Assembly (NCBI GenBank): GCA_009767595.1
Contig: VSDK01009724.1
Location: 397,927-461,926, forward strand
Origin: Symbiodinium kawagutii
Taxonomy: Eukaryota; Sar; Dinophyceae; Suessiales; Symbiodiniaceae
Reading direction: 5' to 3'
DNA: 64,000 nt
Both the position numbers and the translations under genes were made by a program. How positions within the stretch are numbered: position 1 is the first letter of the stretch; each line of letters begins with the position of its first letter. The notes under the pieces were generated by a model. That model had not been told where the DNA came from. It saw only the letters and a list, made by a program, of their open reading frames with translations, and searched no databases. Shown piece by piece: positions 13,268 to 27,100 of the stretch.

Positions 13268-13679
13268 GTGTCCAGTTGTGACCGGATGGAGCTGATGACG
13301 ATCACCATTCGCAATCTCAGTCTTGTCAATAGCGTCTATGTCAGCTAGACAATGAGTGGTGGATGGAAATTAGGACTATTGAGCATGAGTTAACCATTAA
13401 CATTAAGGATTAGCTAACCATTAACAATACGGATTAGTCAACTTTTGACATTAACAATTAGTTCAGCGTTAGTTGACCCCATTAGTTGTTCATTCACAGC
13501 GAGCTGGATGAAAGTGAGGACCAATTTTGCGCACCCTGCTGAAACTCAGCAGTTGACTGTGAAAGGAACGTGGATCTGCGATGTTTTGAAACAAATCAGC
13601 CTAGAGACTATCCACAGCGGATGTTTCCTGCAAGTTGGCGCAAATTGAAGAAAAGCACATATATGTAGACATGTACTTC

Positions 13680-14240
13680 TTTATCTATTTATCAATGTAT
13701 CTATATATCAATTTATCAATTCATTTACTTCTCTATTTGGAATCTATCTGTCTGGGTATAGTATCGTGAAGAGCTTCTTACAGTGATTTAGAACATTGTG
13801 GCCACCTTTGGTAGAAGTTGTCATCATATCATAGAAGTTGTCATTGTACCCTAGAAGTTGTCATCGTATCACAACGCCCCTAAGAGCTTTCGTGTCTAGC
13901 TGCTTCGCGTTGAAACGCTGAACGATACTATACCGATCTATCTATATACCTATTGATTTAATCTATTTATTTATTCATGCATTTATTCATTTAGTGATTT
14001 CTCTTCCTGTTTATTTCATCTATTTATTTATTCATCTATTTATCTACTTATTTAGCTATTCATCTCTTTATTCTTTCAGCTATTCATCTAGTGATCTATT
14101 TTGCTATTCATCTATTTATTCATCTTTTTATGTACTAATTAGTTCAGTTATTTATTTATCTATTTGTTCATTTAGTTAGTCAGTTCTCGATTGATTCATT
14201 CACCTACTTATGTACCTCTCTATTTATCTATTTATTTCTG
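13680..14240. repeat. degenerate TTTA/TCTA tetranucleotide tract
   Basis: AT-rich tetramers (TATTTATC, TCTATTTA) with many substitutions, interrupted around 13750-13920 by unique sequence. Confidence 0.8.
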
Positions 14241-15106
14241 TGCATATGCAAAACATATGCCCTTGCTTGACAAGTAACATTCTGGTGTAAAGCACCCGGT
14301 GCGATAGGGACTTGGCTCCGAACGTTGGGCGAACACATGCATGTATAAATGTACAAAGATGCAAAAAGGGTATACATATCCGGTTGTATGTCTTCCTTCG
14401 ACGTTACTCAATTGACTGCATTTACTGCAGGAGAAATTAATTGGCTGTGGGTTCGGCTCAAAAACGGGGTCCCCACACATCACGACAGTGATCATTCTTA
14501 GTGAGTGCTCAACAAATTGGGGCTTTCCTTTTGACCGTACAGGCCCATATCCATCCCGTATCCATGTAGGTGACTGTCAGCATATTTGATTGTGCCAGTG
14601 ACCGCTCCCGTCTTGGAAGCTGTTGATGCCCAGCAACACATGATTCGAACAAAAAGTGGAATCACCACACAGGTTTCGACTCACTGGCTGTTGATGATTG
14701 TAGCCATCGATCAGCCAAGGCTCTGTATTGACTAACCAGTAAACCTATTCCAACAAACCACCCTTGCCTTGCCAATGCACCGATGGTTGCGGTATATTTC
14801 TCATGGTGGTGATGTCTCATGGTGGTGATGACTTGGTCACATTCCATATCAACTAATGCACATATGTGTCTATTGCAAACTTTGATATGACATCCAACAT
14901 CATCACTTGCTCAAGAAGAAATAACATTTGATCCCCAACTTGTGAATTGATCATGCATCAACTCTCCATTTTTGAATTGGTTCGCTTGAAACAAAATAGG
15001 ATATTCAACCACTGTTCGTGGACGAGTCTCCTTGAGTTGTTGCTTCATCTCTCCTCCCTCCTCTCACAACAAGTGGACTCGATGCAGAATCACAAGGCCA
15101 CCCGAC

Positions 15107-15145
15107 ATTTTGCTCTGCCACACGTTTGCGCAGCCACTCGGGAAC
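15107..15145 (-). CDS. POLE: POLE exon 28: [13 protein letters not shown]
   Basis: A 39-nt exon matching HPDWLHKKLLEKND, the end of the conserved catalytic half. Acceptor GACCAG|G after a pyrimidine-rich tract, donor GT (AAT|GTCGGG), phase 0. It is the last exon I can place with confidence; the poorly conserved linker and C-terminal half would follow below 15.1 kb. Confidence 0.9.
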
Positions 15146-17883
15146 CTGGTCAGAGCCAGAAGCAGAATCGGATATCAGCACTGTGGGGAGATTTCTAGTC
15201 ATGTGGGAAAAATCAACGCAAACTGCCAAACAACTCATCATCAACTGGGTTCTGCACCTATGACATACCAGCAAATAGATACCCACAAATATACAGATAT
15301 CCTTTCGCCAACAGTGTGCATGTGTTGTGTGTACATTTCTTCGTTTTTATTGATCGACAGTTGCAGGATAAAGCACCAAAAATCCATGTGCAGTATATGC
15401 ACAATGTACTTGGCTTTTTCATGTGCAGTTTCAGAATGTAATATTCAAGACTCAAATTCAAGGTCTTTCACCACACAAGGTAGATGTAGCTAGCCCACTG
15501 ACAAAAAAGTGTTATCCGACAATACGGACTTTGCTGGGTTTGAAGATGCCCGGAATCCGTCAAAACCAGGGTCCACAATGATTCGATGTGTTTTCACCAT
15601 GACCATGCAACCTCTGCTACTTCGATCGAAGATCTATCTACCTTTGGTTTGCTGCGCGGTGGTAGCCACGCAGAGCGTGGATTGAGGCCAGGAGTTTGGG
15701 AGGTTAGGAGGTGACTCCCTGGTCGTGGTGCAGCATTGATGCCGGACTGATAAAATGGAAAGGATGGGTAGGAAAAGCATGAGATAGTATGACTATGGAC
15801 TATGGACAGAATGAGACTGGCTGTGGAAGATGGGGATGTGGGGTTGGATGGTTGTAACTAGGTGCCCGATGTTGGGTGGTTGCTGCTTGGTAGGCTGCTT
15901 GTTGGGTGGTTGCTCTGGACGGTTCAGGTGATGGTGCTGATGCGAACTAGACAAAGGTGTTGACAGCAGGTGTAGCTCATCTCAAAACTCGCTGGGCCGG
16001 TAAGTGGGATAGCCTGAGTTGCCTCACCCTGCTTGCCATCAAGTGAATCAAATATCATCAAGTATGTTGATGCTTGTTTTTCCCATCACCCAGTAGAGGT
16101 GCAGAAACCTATGTTGACATCCAGTATTTGTTTGAATTTCTCAAATCTTAGGCATTCCAAATATGGTTGTTTCTCAAAATAGGGGTACCCCCAAATCATC
16201 TAGTTATTAACAATTTATAGTAATAAACCAAGCCATTTTGGGGCTCCCTATGGCTTGAGCAACCACCATATCTCTGACTCAAAGTAGGGTGGGGCACTTC
16301 GCTGCCTTCACACGTGGGCACGGGTTGGCAATCTTCTGGTAGGCCGCCTGCGCGCGTCAGCCGCTCGGCATAGGCAATATCTGCGAGAACGGGATAGATC
16401 CTCTGATGGGCTGGCTAATAGAGTTTAATAGTTATAGTTATAGTTATAGTTATAGTTGTAGTTATAGTCATAGTTATAGTTATAGTTATAGTTATATATA
16501 AATATATATCTATATTAATATCTAGTTACCCAAAACTTATTGATGATCGCTCAAAAAATTCAATCTGAAAACACGCCATAGTCAGGAGTCCTACAAGTGT
16601 ACGCTTCTGAGATATCAACAATGAACATGCACACAGAAAATAGCAGCCAACATGGGTCATTTAGTACTTTCTACCCCTTTAGATCCATCTTTAGAATCAA
16701 TGGCGAATAAGCAGGAGATCATGACATGGCTCATTACCCTGAGTTTCAACCATCACTATACAAGCCTGATTCTCCGAAGTCCTTATGGCCCAATTGGGAA
16801 CCAAACAATCGTCACCATAGCCACGAAATGGGCCGTCGCGTCATCAAACTTGGCAGGGATCCGTAACGAAACTCCTGGTATTTGTTCTACTAGGGAAGGC
16901 CTGGCGTTCTCCAAGTTGTTGTGACCCAAAAATATTCCTGGTATTCCGCCAGAAGTGCTGGTCATGTCAACTAATAACACTGCAAATGCTTGAAACAATG
17001 CAGGAACAGCGCCTCTTCTTCAGGTAAGAAAGGTCATCTGATACTTTTGACGGAACTAGATCTTGCTCAATGGGATGGGAGACAAAGTCAAACCGGTGAA
17101 AAAACATCCCCCAAGGAGAGGGAATTTAATTTCTTCCAGCCTCGGCTGAAATCTATCAGTCGAATCGTTCCAGGGATATCATTGCTTCACGAAAAAGCGG
17201 TGACATCGTCTCTGGTGTGTGTCCGTCCGTGTCCCTTACAGCTGGTAATCCTTGCCATCTGTATCTGGAATGTACCTCGCAAGAAGAGGAAACTAGCACG
17301 AGCACAGATGAGTTCCATTGTTCAGCTCCCACACCACCAAATGCGGTGCCCACCAGCAAGTAAACAATTGGTCTGCAACAGAGCTGAAATGGCTGCTCCT
17401 GCTCCATGAACAGCTTTGGACGTTCGGATCCTTTTATGATCTTCAATTCTGAAACGTTTTGATAGACCAGAATCATCAATACTTTCACTCAGGACTGGGT
17501 ACGTGAATTGATTTATCAACATATGTATGTAAATATTCAAAACCAAAGGTATATATACACATCATATGTTTAAATGATCATTTCAGCTATAGTTTGTACG
17601 GTACAATGTATACATATATTTGTATATACACATACACACTGTCTATATGTTTTATGGGTCCCTGCACCCTCTGCCAGGGCATGCCGCGCCGGGATGCTGA
17701 TCAACTTCTGAAACACAGCGCAAAGCCGCTCCTGTCTCGCGGGATGCTCAGCGCTGAAGCATGTGGCAATGTGAAACAACAGCTGGTTGCTGATGGAAAT
17801 GGGTATAGCTGTTTTGTGATGATAGTGGGCACAGTTGGTTGTTGATGATCATGATGACCATGATGATGATGATCATGATGACC

Positions 17884-17943
<60 letters not shown>

Positions 17944-18097
17944 GATGATTGATGATTGATGATTGATGATTGATGATTGATGATTGATGATTGATGATTG
18001 ATGATTGATGATTGNNNNNNNNNNNNNNNNNNNNNNNNNNNNNNNNNNNNNNNNNNNNNNNNNNNNNNNNNNNACGATGACGATGAGGATGAGGATG

Positions 18098-18154
<57 letters not shown>

Positions 18155-21100
18155 GGTTAATAAACAGTCAACTATGGTCAATCAAGAGCTAATAGTGGAT
18201 TGTTGTTGGTAAATCAATGGCTCATATGGGTTATTGATGGGTGAACAACAGCTGTTTGGTGATGATTGTACAACAGCCGGCTATCAATAAACAGTCAACT
18301 ATGGTTACTCAACAGATGATAGTGGGTTTATTGTTCGTTAACGAATGGCTGACTAGAACTGGTTGGTGGTGGTTACTATCCATATCCCCCATATGGGGGA
18401 AAAAACGATGACAACTGTTTTTGTGTTGCGTACTCAGAAACAATGACAGCGTTCTGACAACAGTTGTCGAAACAACTGTTCTTTAATGTGTACTCTGGAA
18501 CGATGGTGATGTAATTGTGAAACAGTGTGAAACAACCCACAGCGCAATAAACATGGATAGCAACGTATTCCTGTACGAAGGCGACTGTGTAAATGCTTGA
18601 GTGCAAAAATAGTGGAAACTGGAGACTACAACTAATTCCTGCATACTCCCAACTCTGCCAACAAAGAGTTGCTGCTTTGATGACAAGACCCACCTACAGC
18701 TCATAATCAACCTGCTTCTATCCCATTTGTGGGTGACCAAGGCCAACTGTTGCTGGTTGAACACAGCAAATATATGCGTGATTAATGCCTGAGAAGTATT
18801 GTATTTGTTCTGCAATGGCCTTAACTGCTGGCAAGCATGAACTTTAATCAACCATCATTTCATTCCCAGTCGAACCACCCAGTAAGGGCGGCTAAGACAT
18901 TGCTCAATTATATAGTTTTCAAGGAATGTTGGTTCTTGATAAGAGTCGGATACTAGCGGCTGTGACCAACAAAAATTACAAAAATGCACAGAATCGTTAC
19001 CATTCATTACCGTTGCAGGCAAAAAAAACAAGCCATATGCTCATTTGATCCCGCTATTGGTTGGTTCAAAAGTGCTACTGTCATGAATCCCTCAGTTCCT
19101 TGTCCTTGAGCCGGTTCATATTTCCGGACAGAATTTGATATGCACAAGCGTGCACAAGAACTGTGCATTGGTAGGCGGTAAGCCAGCTACATGTGTAGAA
19201 GCTATTGCCCACCGCTGGCAAGCTGGCTTGTGCACCAACAAAACATAACCCAAGCAGAATGCATCTCAGTTTATGTCCAGCATAGCTGGTAGCTATCTTA
19301 GTTTGCTATCCAGACGTAGCTAAGGCGCAATGTTTGTAGTGATTCTGAGCTGGCAATTTGTTCCCCGAATAAATCATTCTTAATGATTGCGTAAATGCTT
19401 TCATTTTCTTCTGAGTATGCTGATCTCTTTTTGCGTGGATCACGCCAACCCTGGTTGAATAAATCCCTGGTTGATTCATAGGGGTTATCCTCCCAGAGCC
19501 TTGGTTTCCCATTAAAATGGTATCCCCCCCAATTAATACTGTAAACCTATGGTTTATCAACCTGGGCTTAACATTCCTTTGATTGGTGATTGAGCTGAGC
19601 ACCTAGCTGCTCCGTTGCGAAGGTTCCCAAATCGCCAGGTTTGACCCATATAAAAAGAGACTCCCGCGATTTCTTGCTAAAGCGTAAGGGGTCTATGAGT
19701 TGATTTGTGGCTGTATCCATGACATGTGTAATTACTCTTGCTGTTCAAATGGAATGAGTTCACCTGCAAATTCATAAGCATCCTCTGAAGGCACAAGAGA
19801 CAAGGCACAAGAGACTATGGAATGGGCAATTTCCTTAGCAGAGTCGATTTTGCAAATACAAATGTGTACAGATAGATGTATCATGATGTGTTTATATACA
19901 AAACCTACATACACACATATACGTCCAATCTTTACAGGCATGCTACATATTTGTACTATATAAATATCTCGTGCTTTTATCCAAAGATGATGACTCCTAG
20001 AATTGCTGGTGTCCCTAACCGCAAAGGATCGCATGAAATGGCTAGGAGTCCCTACCTCAGTTTCGAAGCATCCAAAACGCACAGAGCAGGGGCTGCAGAG
20101 CCATAGCTCGGGCTCTCTGGTTTGAACACCCCTGGTAGCTCCTTCCCCCGGGCCACAGGGATACCCCTGGCTCCTGACCTCGCTCCCTCCTAACCACCAG
20201 CCACTATTTCTGATATTTGTTCAATGTGGGCAACTTCATTTGTGGATGCCAACAAACCCTCAAGCCATCACGAGCTCCAGTCCTTGTAGTATTCCCAGTC
20301 AATGATGGAACGCATGTCAAAGTCCGTCAGGCTGGAATCTTGCAGCCACTGCCGCAACCACACCTGACAGCAATCCCATTTTGAAGCGCGTCTGAAGGTG
20401 CTCTGGCTGCTGAATGGCAATGCATTCTGGATAACGCTACAGGTTCTGCTGTTTGCAAACGGGCTATGGTGTGGCTCATGAACTTGCTGTCCGGTGAATG
20501 TTCGACTGGCACAATGACCGAACACACAATCTTGACCAATCTTTGGCATTGATGGGAAGTCCACCCTGGCATCTTAGCATCTCGTTGCCCAAGTTTTCGC
20601 GCCACTTACATTTTGGGTGGGAAGTTTGATACCTAGTTGGTGCGTTGGATAAGGCACTTGAACCCGGTCGCTGTCGACCCTCTGACTATCCGACTGCTGT
20701 TTATCATTTTTGCCATGTGCACATAAATGCTAGCATCCCACGCGAAACCCAACTCGCCAATCCATTTGGAACCATGCAAGCCGAGACTAGCTGTACATGT
20801 TTGATCTGTTTGATCGTGTCTGAAATAATAATCATCAACAACAAGGGCAAGTGTGTTTCTGGTTGACGACCCCGTAGCCCGGGCCTTCTTCACTTCCTCT
20901 TCTGCAAAAAATATCTTCACCGGAATCGCGCGCTCCGTGCAACCTGAACTACCAAGCATTGCTCCAAGGAATGCGTAGAAACTCAGCCAGAGAATACGGT
21001 AACACAACCGGCAAGCATTAAGCACAAACGAACAGGAACAGACTCCACCATCATTCATTATCCATTAGATCCGTTATGATTTGGCGGCATAGGAATCGAA

Positions 21101-24100
21101 AGCTTCACCAGGGAATAATTGGACAGCCCAGGCACATAGAGATCACCAATTGAATCTCGAGAGACGGGTCATCCAATACATCCGCAAGACTACGGGCCAT
21201 CACTTGAAATAATATTTAGATACTGTATTCAAATGTTTGGAGTATTCTTTAAAAATGAAGATTACAACTCTGAAATACTTTATGAATCTTAAAGTAGTTT
21301 TAGATTTCTTGGTTGGAATGATCCCCCGGATTTGGGTTGCCCTGAATTTCCCTACCGCTGCGCTTCCAAGAGACTGGCGCCCACGGGTTTGTTGGCAATG
21401 AGCATATGAGCACTGATGCCTTCAGCCTGGTGCGCTGGCACCGCAGCATCCCCGGTGTCACTAGGGCCCTGGTGCAGGGATCCATGCCTTCCATGTCGCC
21501 AAGCAGCGCCCCCTGCGCCCCCTTTTCTTCCAGGGGTCGGTGGGTAGACGAAAGACCAAAATCTTATATCAGCTCAAAGGAATTTGATTGCCTACAGAAC
21601 ATCAAATTGTCAGGTTGTAACCGCAAGAATTTGGAGCAGTTTAGGTCGTAAGGCACCAATGAACACCTGGGATAAATTGCTAAACACTTTAATGACGTGG
21701 ATGACAAAGTTACGACCACGTTCAGCCATGAGACCACTTGGAGGGTGCTGTTCAACGTTCGGCCAGGGACCCCAAGCCAACTAGTTTCCAAACGACATAG
21801 ATAGCAGGTATTGGCCAATGTAGGTGGTATCACTCCTGTATAAGCTTAATTGTATAATATAGTCTTTGGGGAACTGGCCGAATTGGTAAATGATAGCAGG
21901 TATTCGCCAATCATTTTTACAACATAATGGCAGAAAATGATAGGTAGTATCACTCATCAACAGAGCAAGTAAACCCATTCTGCCCATTGGCTGTACTCGT
22001 TGGTTCAAAGACATTCCCATGATTGATGACCCTCTGTAGAGCCAACCTCGGGAAGGTGTGTGTGCCTTTGCCGCCGGACCACCTTTTGAGTTAGCAGCCT
22101 GGAACTGCGAAAACGATTATATCATCCTCCATATAGGTAGCCCAAGGCCACATCTTTGAGACAAACAAATATCCAACTTCCTATTTCTATGCAATATATG
22201 CATGTGTTTCTTTGCTTATCATTTGTCTATTCATCCATGTACCTATTTCCTGATTTCTCTGTATATCGATTTTCGTTTATTCATCTATGTATCGCCATTT
22301 AATGTCATTTACATATGTTTAAAGGATACATAAAAACACAACATGTCTTGTCCAACCACTGAGTTCCAGTTGTAGTTGTTGCACTTTGGATGCCCAACTC
22401 TTGGAGAAACCTCTTTTCCTCAATCCCAACTGGAGCTGGTTGACTGCCATGCGGTTGCAACAGCCCCAAATCGTTCCTCCAAAAGAACGATCTTGAAGGA
22501 ACCATGGTTCTGAACCAAGACAAGGTGCGGAAATGACCGAAGAGATGCGGAAATGCGCATGGAAAAATTTAACACCCTGTTTACAAGCATTGGATATTAG
22601 AATCCTTGGCCTTCGTCAACATTGACCATGACCATGGACTATGGACATCTATGGATGACCATGGCTTCAATTCTCATGGACCAAGACCAGAACTCGTTGA
22701 AGTGGTTCCAACCTCCGGGTGACCGCAGATGTTCCCATCAATCAGGGGCCCGCCTGCAACATGGACGGCACGCCCAAGAATTCCGCGAGGCGACGGACGG
22801 TGGTGGCCTGCGGCGAGATGCCATGGCAGTTGCTGGGCGCCGTTGGATAGCCAGGCCATCACTAGAAAACGGCCAATCTATGGTTGTATAATTGATGGTG
22901 AACTGATGGTTTTCTTATGGTTTACTTATGGTTTAAATTATGGTGAATTGTTGGTTTAATTGATGGTTTGATTGATGGCTAACTTGTGGTTAATTGACGG
23001 TTAATTGATCGTGAATTGATACTTGTTGCTTGGTCATTGGCCATCACTTACTTCAGCAGTATAGATGCCTTGATTGGTGCATGGTCAAGATGCTGAGCAG
23101 GTGGCCATCGCTTAAAGTGTCACTACACCAATATCAAAAACATTCACGATGATCCAGGCTGAGTTCGTTAATAAACGGTAGATGGCTGTGTACTCCAAGT
23201 TATGCAAAGAGTGTATATTAAACTGTTTCTGTTCTTTGGGTGATTGTCCGTTTGAAAGCTTTCAAACGGTGGTTGGCGAGAGGCAACCCCCTTTGATGAA
23301 TAATTACATTCAAGGAAGTTCAGTGCATATCACCTGAGTAGCTCGCTATTGAAAGGAGGAGGCAAGAGGCGCTCCGTTTTTGCAGCATTCCGTGCCAGCC
23401 AGCAATTAGCAATATTTGGAAATACATTTACTCCAGTAGCAACTAGTGAAACACTGCTTTAAAGTCTCTCTGTTTACTACTTGAAAGCAGCCCCCCATCG
23501 GTCCTGAACGCATTTGTAGGTGCCAACAGCTTCGACGGATTTGCTCATGGTTTTGTTCTCAGAGAAGAAATGGATGACCTGCAGGTCATGGCGGTCACAA
23601 GCTGCAGATTTGGAGACGCCATCTCCCCCGGTTTTTTTTCGGCTGAGGTCCAGAAACCTCCGTTAACAATTTGGCTAGTTGAAACAAGTACCCATTTTTT
23701 TAAGATGAAACAACTTCTAAATTGGGATGTTGTTTCAACTACTTTCACCGCGGAGTATGTCTGTGGTTCATTAGTGGCTAATAACAATAATGATGTAACG
23801 GTTAATTCATCGGTCGTTGATGGTTCTTGATGATTTCTTCATCGGCAATTGATGGAGTATCTGAATATACCAACGGAATGACATAGTGCATACCAGTATA
23901 AGACATTGATTCACTATCCTTTATGAGACACCTTGCATAAACATCCCGCCGGATGGTTTTCCGCGCGAGCGTTCTTAGAGCTTCATCATTACAGATGGAC
24001 ACGGTGAGTGTCGTCTATGTGTTATTTACAAGGTTTTCCGCATGTCCTCCACAAGAAACTGCATTGAAATCATGGCAATTCCATTGGGGAAGATTTTTTC

Positions 24101-27100
24101 AGCCGTTTCGTATGGTATTTGCATGGTCTTGTGAAGGTGACAGTTGCAGGAGTGCTCCCACAGGACGTGCTGTTTTTGGACCAGTTTGCGTTTCGCTGAG
24201 GCGAAAACCCGAAAAATTCTGTATTCATCTGCCCCAACATGGTGGGCAAGCCAAGACGAACGTCAACATGCCCCACCCCAACCCAACCCGAACCTTGACG
24301 TAGCATCAACATGGTGGACAAGTCAAGACGAACGTCAACATGCCCACCCAACCCCAACCCGAACCTTGACGTAGCATGAACATGGTGGGCAAGTCAAGAC
24401 GAACGTCAACATGCCCCACCCCACCCCAACCCGAACCTTGACGTAGCATCAACATGGTGGACAAGTCAAGACGAACGTCAACATGCCCCCCCCCACCCCA
24501 ACCCGAACCTTGACGTAGCATCAACATGGTGGACAAGTCAAGACGAACGTCAGCATGCCCCACCCAACCCCAACCCGAACCTTGACGTAGCATCAACATC
24601 GTGGACAAGTCAAGACGAACGTCAACATGCCCCACCCCACCCCAACCCGAACCTGGACCTAGCATCAACATCGTGGACAAGTCAAGACGAACGTCAACAT
24701 GCCCCACCCCACCCCAACCCGAACCTGGACCTAGCATCAACATCGTGGACAAGTCAAGACGAACGTCAACATGCCCCACCCCACCCCAACCCGAACCTTG
24801 ACGTAGCATCAACATGGTGGACAAGTCAAGACGAACGTCAACATGCCCCACCCAACCCCAACCCGAACCTTGACGTAGCATCCATGGTAAAATAGACATA
24901 CGCAACGTTGATAAAACACACATACGGATCATGGTGTGTGTGCATGTCAATGATGTAAAAAAAGCTCAAATACACGTACGGTTTCCCATCCGCTAGCATA
25001 AACATACAAAAAGTTTTACGTTTTGAAACGAGTATACAGCCAACAAAAGAACCTATTTGTTGGCAATATTAACATCCATTCAATCTATCAAGAACTATAA
25101 AGATGGACAATATTTTACAATTGTCCATCCTGCAAGAAGCTTGCGGGTTGCTTTTTTCATACATGTTCATGAGGCGTGGGCGCTCATCTTCTCATGAAAT
25201 ATGTTTGCAGCAAATCAATACCACCACCTGAGCACTTTTTTACGAATTGAGACTTTGTTCTACTGATTGCCTCAGAATATCACAATCCCCGGCCAGATTT
25301 ACTGATTTTAAAATTGGTACCTTTAGTTTCCAAGAGAAAAGCGTACTGACTTTTTGAATACGGTATATTTGTTCCATTTAGAAGCAGGATTTTCGAGGGA
25401 TGATTGCAATGACCACCCCACCCCACCACCACCCCACCACCACCCCACCCAGCCCCCACCCAGCCCCCACCCCCACTCCACCCCCAGCGCGCTCTAGCCT
25501 CGCCTCGTCGTTGGTCATGGTGCTGCCCCTGGACTCAATGACATCCAGCCAGCGATTCGCCATGGCACCCACGATTTGCCACACCTACCCAGCACAGGTG
25601 ACACCAAGGAATCGACAGGCTATCACGGGATGCCTTTTTGGTCAACGGCTATCAAGGGGACTGGCGAATCAGTCAAGACAGTGAAAACAACAAAAATATT
25701 GGCAATCAAGGGGATGGCGAATCAGTCATAGGTAGCTAATAATTCAGAGTTTTTGATTCGATTGTTGGCAAGAGAAACAATCAACATATAAATAATGTTC
25801 AAAAAACTAGCTATCAAGGAGATTGCTATACTCAATAAACCAAAGAATTATTAGCTATCAAGGTTCATTAGCTATACAAGAATCAATCTTTAGGTAGCTG
25901 ATAATAGATAAACAAGACGGGATAGCTAATACCAAGGAAATATCAAGGATGGCTAATATTGGTGTTGATTGGCTACCAATATCAAGGGTATAGCTCATCA
26001 GCAAAAGGTAGCTGATAAACACCAATACTTGACAAATCGACACGGCAAACACCAATGATTAAAGAAATATTACTGGCTGAAACAATACCCTTTCCCATTT
26101 CAAAAAAAGTTCATGTAATCATGTTTTCAAACTTGGCTTATGTGGCGTGATGTGTTTTGATGTTTCATAGTATACTTTTTTGAATGGAATAGTTCAAATC
26201 GTTTGTGTTGATGTGAAAGAGCGTAAATTTGGCAACTATGTTCCAATGTCACTCAATGGTCATGTGCCATAAGTATATATGCCTTTATATTCAAACATAA
26301 ATACTTTCAAACGATATTCACCTGGGTTGACAAGCTACCCTGTGATACATCCCTTGATGAAAAGGGAGTAAATTGGCTCCCCTTGGTGATGTTTAGGAGG
26401 TTCGATTTCCCCACTTATACCAACGATAACTGAGGCAGATTTCCATGCCAGCCGTGTAGTCGCCATCAGCATCAGACTCTTAGATGTTCACTGGACAACA
26501 CTGGACATCACTGGACATCACTGGACACCACTGGACACCACTGGACATCACTGGACACCACTGGACATCACTGGACCACGTAGGAAACGGCAGGAAACTG
26601 CACCAATAAGGACCAATCAATGGACCAATGCTGTGGTGATCTGCCTCCTCTTTGCTGTTGCCTTTCAGAAACTCTGGGAACACCTCGGTCTGAAAGACCT
26701 GCACAGCTGCGGAGAGACCAACACGTGGGGAGCATGGTAGCTGATGGTACATGATGGTAGCTGCACAGTTTTAAAGTGAACTTATTCGACGAGAACAATT
26801 GTTTGCTTTGCGATCATATTTCTGAAAAAGAGATCAAATCATCCACTGTACAATCAGTTTCTCGTTCCTGTGGATTGGAATGCTTCAGTCCTGTTTGCTA
26901 AAGAATGGGACTCTTGCATAATGAATGGTGAAAATAAGATAAATTCCAGTCGTGGTGATAGCTCGTAGTAGTAGTCAGCATTAGAGGTTGTAGTCTCGTA
27001 GTCTTGGCATCAGCATCAGTGACGGTAGTTGTTGTCTGAGGATGGTGATTCCGCCCATGAAGTGAGCCTACCAAAGAGCAGGAAGAAACATATTCAATTT

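Larger units (their letters stand above)
1380..15106. other. region downstream of the last firm POLE exon
   Basis: No gene is recognised with confidence. It contains MITE copies B-F and two diverged relatives, the 500-bp CAA tract and the compound octamer array. Short frames with plausible splice sites occur (for example 11319-11281 and 7434-7328 on the minus strand), and the variable linker and C-terminal half of POLE are expected here, but sequence alone does not decide. Confidence 0.5.

Noticed and set aside
16273-16400. A 42-codon minus frame ([13 protein letters not shown]...) ending at MITE copy G.
   Set aside because: The same bases in another frame encode the Pol epsilon block [14 protein letters not shown] (16306-16347), which fits exons 26 and 28 exactly.
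20633-21058. 141-codon minus frame as a whole gene.
   Set aside because: Only 20885-20943 is supported (CTERAIPV exon). The rest is fortuitously open intron.
24306-24950. 214-codon minus-strand frame with 24-residue repeats.
   Set aside because: It is the translation of the 72-bp minisatellite inside a POLE intron.
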